Assembly: GCF_046115515.1 (NCBI RefSeq)
Contig: NZ_CP175953.1
Source of the DNA: Gracilimonas sp017641085
GTDB taxonomy: Bacteria; Bacteroidota; Rhodothermia; Balneolales; Balneolaceae
Length of the DNA: 64,000 bases
Direction: 5' to 3' (one strand)
The notes beneath the pieces were generated by a model. It saw only the letters and a program-made list of their open reading frames with translations, was not told the origin of the DNA and did no database searches. Below are positions 60,241 to 64,000 of the stretch, piece by piece; the first letter of the stretch is position 1; each line of letters begins with the position of its first letter. Position numbers and translations under genes: made by a program.

Positions 60241-60858
60241 AGGGTAGAAAAATAAATAACTGTACATTCCTTTAGTACTTGTAATGAAGTAGCAATATTT
60301 ATGATGGGCAATAGTAGCGATATCGTTAAAACCGATTACTTTTTATAAAAATTGTTTACAAATAGGGGTTATTTATTAAAAAATTCACCAAAAAGTCTTT
60401 TAATGAAAAGGCGAGCTAGAAGGAATTAAATATAAAAAGGTGAAAATTCTACGGAGTTATATGAGTAAACTGGAATAAAACTGCATTCCTGACAACCAGT
60501 TTATTCAAAAAAAGCCTATCCCCAATCGAAATAGCCCAATTATTTTAAACGAATCCCAAAAAGGACTCATTAGGTGTATTAAACAGTGATTTGTAATTCG
60601 CGAGTCACGAATTATTTTAACTATTCCTCAATTCATTCAAAGAAACCGATGCTAATCGTTAATTAACGAAATTAGCTGTGCTCTATACTCGCATTTATAG
60701 CCATATAACGAAGAAAAGCTCCAAAATATCAGTAATTAACGATAGGCCTTAGCCTAAATGTGGCCTAATTAGGGGGGGTGTTTTAAGGAATCAGTAAATA
60801 ACTACTGGATGCAGGAAACCGAATGTCTAGTTCCTTCAAAAAAAGAAAGAAAAACCTC

Positions 60859-61091
60859 GGCTAAGCTGCTAAACACTGCTAAGTTTTTTAAAAGATAGGC
60901 TCGTTTGTATAAAAGAAGAGATATAAGCTTTAGCAAAGATTTAAAGAAAATGCTAAGACCTGCTAAAGTGTGCTAGAAATTTTAGCGTCTCTTAGCACCT
61001 GTTAGCAGACCTTAGCAGTTAGTTATTTGTAAAGAAATGATGATTTCATGATTGTATGAATGGATTTTGAATCAATCTTAGCAGTTTAGCA
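60859..61091. repeat. Iteron-like TGCTAA/TTAGCA array, candidate replication origin
   Basis: About thirteen copies of TGCTAA or its complement lie within 235 bp. The core has TGCTAA at 60951, 60961 and TGCTAG at 60971 (10-bp steps), then TTAGCG at 60982 and TTAGCA at 60992, 61002, 61012 (10-bp steps) in opposite orientation. Outlying copies are near 60867, 60877, 60930, 61078 and 61086. Helical-phase arrays like this are initiator-binding sites in plasmid and satellite origins. It lies just downstream of the primase/helicase gene. Confidence 0.7.
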
Positions 61092-61118
61092 GAAAAAGAC
61101 ATGAATTTGTTTAAATTT

Positions 61119-63446
61119 TTATGCGCTTAGTCTTCCGGCTCGTTGTTGTTCGTATTCTTTGGCCTTGGCGATGAGTTCCTGAAGCATTCCTTTCTCGTTG
61201 AGCTGGTCCACACGAAGCACATAACAGCGCAGATTACTTTCTTTCGGCTCATCAATGGATTTGGTTAGAAAAACCTGCACGCTGTTATTCAAAAAGTAAC
61301 TGCTGTTTTGCAGTTTGGCTTCCAGGGTATTGAGATTGGTTTGGCGGGTAACATCTGACTTCGCATCCTGAAGCGCATACCAAATTCGTTTTGGATGCAG
61401 ATATAGCACTTCTCCCTGATACACTTTCCCATTGGCATCAGTAAAGGCTTCAAAGGGTTTGTAGCGAAAGTGCCGGTGATCAAGGACAAAGAATCTCCGG
61501 TTGAACTCAGAGTTAGGATCTACTTTTTGGGTAGCGTAATGCTCAAGCGTATCAAAAAACTCATGCAAGGGGTTGGATTCCTTTTGCAGTGCCTCCTCTT
61601 TTTGAATGGCCTCATAAATTTCAGTTTTAAGCGCTCCAAATTCATTCGACCAATGTTGTAGATCGGGGAGTATGTAGGGCACGCACTGAATACCGGCCAT
61701 CACATAGCTCCAGTTGTTCACAGTTCGTCCCTGGAACCCCTGATCGGCGAGTGCTTTTTTGTTGCCATAGAGGAAGTCCATGAAGAAACCGCGCACATTT
61801 TCGTAATCTTTAAGCACCAAAGCGGTGAATTCAGAGAATCTGGGGGTTGAGCGCACGACATTTGGTATCATATCCAACTCATTTCGTTTCAAAAATTTTG
61901 AATAATTGAGCACAATCAGTCGGGATAACACCGCCGGATCGGTGGGTTTATCGTTTCCGGTCATGACTACACAGGCTTTCATACGGGTATCTATGGTTTG
62001 ATTATCCGTGCTCTTCTTAGCCATCGAGGTTCCAATGCGGTGATACCAGTTCAAGATCGGACTGGTTAAATCCGGAACCTGACTGTTGGTCTCATGATTA
62101 CGGTAATCATCCAGAAAGAAGGGAAAGGAGGTAGGGAGCGTCATGTTTCGGATCAGTCCCTTGATGGTATTTTGCTTGGACACGGACTGACGGTTTCCAT
62201 TGCGGTAGCCAAACAATGACATGAACCAGTCCATACTGGAGCTTTTCCCGGTACCACGTTCCCCAAATTTGAACATCAGTGGAAAGGCTCCGTCCTGTTC
62301 TTTGATATCACGACTAAATAAACAAGCAATAGCATAACCCAATGTAGCTCTCACGTTAAGTTTTCCGTTAAAAGATTCCCACATCATGAATTTTTCAGCC
62401 AGAAAACGAGCGGAGGCAACGTCATCCGTTGGCATTGAAATGATAGGAGGTTGTACCAATTCGCTTCCGGTCGGACAAACCAATAACTGCCTGCCTTTCT
62501 GAATTCTGTTTTCTTCATTGGCTGGATAAAACCGTTGCTTGTTAACATCAAAGAGTCCGTTTTCGAAAAGAAATTCTCCGGGTTTATACTCGCCCCAGCT
62601 GGTGATCATCTTCACCGTTGGGTACTCCTGATCATTGATCAGAAACTCATGGAAACGATCAAACACATCATTGTTTCCAATAAACTTCACGAAACCCTTG
62701 GACACGAGAAAACTGGAGAACCGTGTTTTGGTTGTAAGCTCCTCAAAGGTGGCAATAGTGATGACGTCTTTATCAAGTCGATTGGTAAGCCGGAGTCGGT
62801 AACGCACTTCTTTATCGTCCTCAGTTTGTCCGGGTTGATCGATCATATGTTCGATAGCTTCCTGTACAATCACTTCACAGTCCACAATCTTGATTAGTAA
62901 TTTCAGATACTCCTCACGGTCATCGGGAATATCTTTCTTATACATGAATGGATGCACATAGCAGGCTCCATCCATGTTCCTGATACAGGGAGAGATGTAT
63001 GACTTTTCCTTCTCTACTAACTGGTCCTCTTTGATCTGAGTAAGTTGTTCATGCAGTTTTTCCGAAGCCTGTAAATTCTCACCAACGGCTTGTAGCTTGC
63101 GTTTTGAAGGTGGTTTCTTGCTTTGCTTGCCTTTTCGGAGCGCTTTCGGAATCCACCCGGTTTCTTTGGCAGTGCTGTAGATCGAATCGTTTAAATATTT
63201 ATCGGGAAACTGTAGTTGGTAGGGGGTTAGATTTGATTCCTCCCAAAATTCATCGAAGTTCTTTGGAAGATTATTTTTGGTCTTAAAGAGCCACTCCCTG
63301 GCCAGATCTTTTCCTTCTTCGTCATATACAGCCTTGAGTGCTTTGCAAAGAATGGTTTGATCAAATTGAGCCGGGAGGTAGTAAATGGCATCTTTTAAGT
63401 CGGTAGAGTGATGGGATTCAGTGGTTACTGGATATTCTTTTTCCAT
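61119..63446 (-). CDS. Primase/helicase-like replication protein (DUF927/SF3-type ATPase)
   Basis: The 775-residue product has an N-terminal CHC-less region with a basic linker (KGKQSKKPPSKRKLQAVGEN). A central beta domain and a superfamily 3/D5-like ATPase domain follow: Walker A Gly395-Lys401-Ser402 in FGERGTGKSSSM, Walker B in PFFLDDYRNHE, and sensor-like ACVVMTGNDKPTDPAV. DUF927-type proteins are replication helicases of mobile elements. No separate primase is visible. It probably initiates at the adjacent TTAGCA array and makes the element self-replicating after excision. Confidence 0.82.
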   Translation of the reverse strand: MEKEYPVTTESHHSTDLKDAIYYLPAQFDQTILCKALKAVYDEEGKDLAREWLFKTKNNLPKNFDEFWEESNLTPYQLQFPDKYLNDSIYSTAKETGWIPKALRKGKQSKKPPSKRKLQAVGENLQASEKLHEQLTQIKEDQLVEKEKSYISPCIRNMDGACYVHPFMYKKDIPDDREEYLKLLIKIVDCEVIVQEAIEHMIDQPGQTEDDKEVRYRLRLTNRLDKDVITIATFEELTTKTRFSSFLVSKGFVKFIGNNDVFDRFHEFLINDQEYPTVKMITSWGEYKPGEFLFENGLFDVNKQRFYPANEENRIQKGRQLLVCPTGSELVQPPIISMPTDDVASARFLAEKFMMWESFNGKLNVRATLGYAIACLFSRDIKEQDGAFPLMFKFGERGTGKSSSMDWFMSLFGYRNGNRQSVSKQNTIKGLIRNMTLPTSFPFFLDDYRNHETNSQVPDLTSPILNWYHRIGTSMAKKSTDNQTIDTRMKACVVMTGNDKPTDPAVLSRLIVLNYSKFLKRNELDMIPNVVRSTPRFSEFTALVLKDYENVRGFFMDFLYGNKKALADQGFQGRTVNNWSYVMAGIQCVPYILPDLQHWSNEFGALKTEIYEAIQKEEALQKESNPLHEFFDTLEHYATQKVDPNSEFNRRFFVLDHRHFRYKPFEAFTDANGKVYQGEVLYLHPKRIWYALQDAKSDVTRQTNLNTLEAKLQNSSYFLNNSVQVFLTKSIDEPKESNLRCYVLRVDQLNEKGMLQELIAKAKEYEQQRAGRLSA

Positions 63447-63501
63447 AGTTTTTTGAAAATGTTTAAAAAAATGGGAGCCATAGTTGAAGACTCCCTTGAG
63501 A

Positions 63502-63954
63502 TTAGAGTTCAGACGAGGCTTTTATTTTCTGGCTGATTTCCTGAAGGTCTCTCCAACTATATTGAAATCCACGCTTTGTTTTGATGTATGCAATGCCATG
63601 CAATTTCCTAAGTAAAGCCAGATTTGAGTCGCTTATATCAAAGATTCTTTTTGCTTCTTCTTCGCCAATTAAAATGGTAATGTCTGTGTTTATTTGGCTT
63701 GCTACCCGAAGACGAGTAATAGGAGCTAACTCAGGTGGACTATCGGTTATGAACCTTTCTATATGTCGAACGAGCAGTTCAGCATCTGATTCGTTCTTTA
63801 GACTCTTAACATCTTCGATTCTTTTTACCAATAGAGTTGCATCAAGAGAAACATACCTTTGATCAACTATAGAGGCGTGGAGAGGCCATACAAAAACATA
63901 TGAGCTTAGTATCTTTTTGCAAATCTCGTCATCACTCATGGTATTATTTTTCAT
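63502..63954 (-). CDS. Small DNA-binding (helix-turn-helix) protein upstream of the helicase gene
   Basis: The 150-residue product has a C-terminal MerR/excisionase-like helix-turn-helix (IFDISDSNLALLRKLHGIAY, then IKTKRGFQYSWRDLQEISQK). The N-terminal 90 residues are helical without a known motif. It precedes the helicase gene on the same strand by 55 bp, so it is likely a replication accessory or excisionase/regulator. Either the first Met or MSDDE (codon 6) may be the start. The final 46 bp of the window hold nothing identifiable. Confidence 0.65.
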   Translation of the reverse strand: MKNNTMSDDEICKKILSSYVFVWPLHASIVDQRYVSLDATLLVKRIEDVKSLKNESDAELLVRHIERFITDSPPELAPITRLRVASQINTDITILIGEEEAKRIFDISDSNLALLRKLHGIAYIKTKRGFQYSWRDLQEISQKIKASSEL

Positions 63955-64000
63955 CTTAATACTCTCCCAAGTTGATGAGTGAACGTTCCTGGGTTAATTG

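Larger units (their letters stand above)
31194..64000. mobile_element. Integrative element in tRNA-Met: metal resistance, defence genes and replication module
   Basis: The left boundary is the broken tRNA-Met at 31194-31236, followed at once by a tyrosine recombinase on the same strand. The right boundary is not in the window. The cargo (mer operon, two AbiE loci, type I R-M with two CD-NTase modules, Hsp70/SNF2 pair, HNH nuclease) plus a primase/helicase with an iteron-like array is typical of an integrative mobilizable element or a phage-satellite-like island. The DNA looks more A+T-rich than the core to its left, by eye only. No relaxase, conjugation or capsid genes are visible. Confidence 0.8.

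Noticed and set aside
1..64000. CRISPR array
   Set aside because: No regularly spaced direct repeats with unique spacers seen; the only regular array (60951-61017) has 10-bp period and 6-bp units.

Overview
The window looks like a chromosome of a marine/halophilic member of the Balneolota (Balneolaceae, Gracilimonas/Rhodohalobacter-like; an inference from protein style, not from a marker gene). The signs are a type IX secretion C-terminal sorting domain of the 'YPNPFNPST' type, a crtI carotenoid desaturase, several Bacteroidota-style TonB-family proteins, a short archaeal/eukaryal-type ProS, and lipoprotein or Tat-like leaders on enzymes that are usually soluble.

Positions 1-31193 are ordinary chromosome. 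In order they hold an M20 amidohydrolase (cut by the left edge) with a lipoprotein RidA and a class V aminotransferase; a tripartite RND efflux locus with two different permeases and one adaptor; fructose-6-phosphate aldolase-like transaldolase; a lipoprotein amidase; CrtI; RlpA; a histidine kinase; a T9SS cargo protein with an S74-chaperone surface protein; tRNA-Thr(CGT); rhomboid protease; serC with a DUF1015 gene; a DUF1844/NUDIX pair; four tandem TonB-family genes; VanZ; the bifunctional NAD(P)HX repair enzyme; and proS.

From 31194 to the right edge the window is an integrative element. It opens with the 5' half of a tRNA-Met(CAT) gene cut just after the anticodon arm, followed by a tyrosine recombinase. 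Its right end is not visible. The cargo falls into blocks. (a) A mercury operon (32.7-36.2 kb) has a textbook MerR operator in front of a 47-residue desulforedoxin-like Cys-rich protein, then merR, an arsR with its own palindrome, a merT-merP fusion, a GDCCVxC protein and a MerA-like flavoprotein lacking the C-terminal Cys pair. (b) An AbiE toxin-antitoxin pair follows two 57-bp inverted repeats (36.4-38.2 kb). (c) A 12-kb type I restriction-modification operon (38.4-51.1 kb) has two cyclic-nucleotide signalling modules spliced between its subunits: HNH-SAVED plus CD-NTase between hsdM and hsdS, and SLATT plus CD-NTase between hsdS and hsdR. (d) An actin/Hsp70-like ATPase plus SNF2 helicase pair lies divergent from an HNH nuclease (51.2-56.7 kb). 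(e) A second AbiEi gene has lost its toxin, leaving a 14-codon stub. (f) A replication module (60.8-64 kb) combines a DUF927-like primase/helicase, a small DNA-binding protein and an array of TGCTAA/TTAGCA repeats in 10-bp phase that resembles an iteron origin.

The most notable region is 38.7-51.1 kb. There, two distinct anti-phage second-messenger systems are translationally coupled into one restriction-modification operon, giving a layered defence unit probably under one promoter region. The Hsp70-like/SNF2 pair next to it is the best candidate for an undescribed defence module. No CRISPR array, rRNA or intact insertion sequence was seen.
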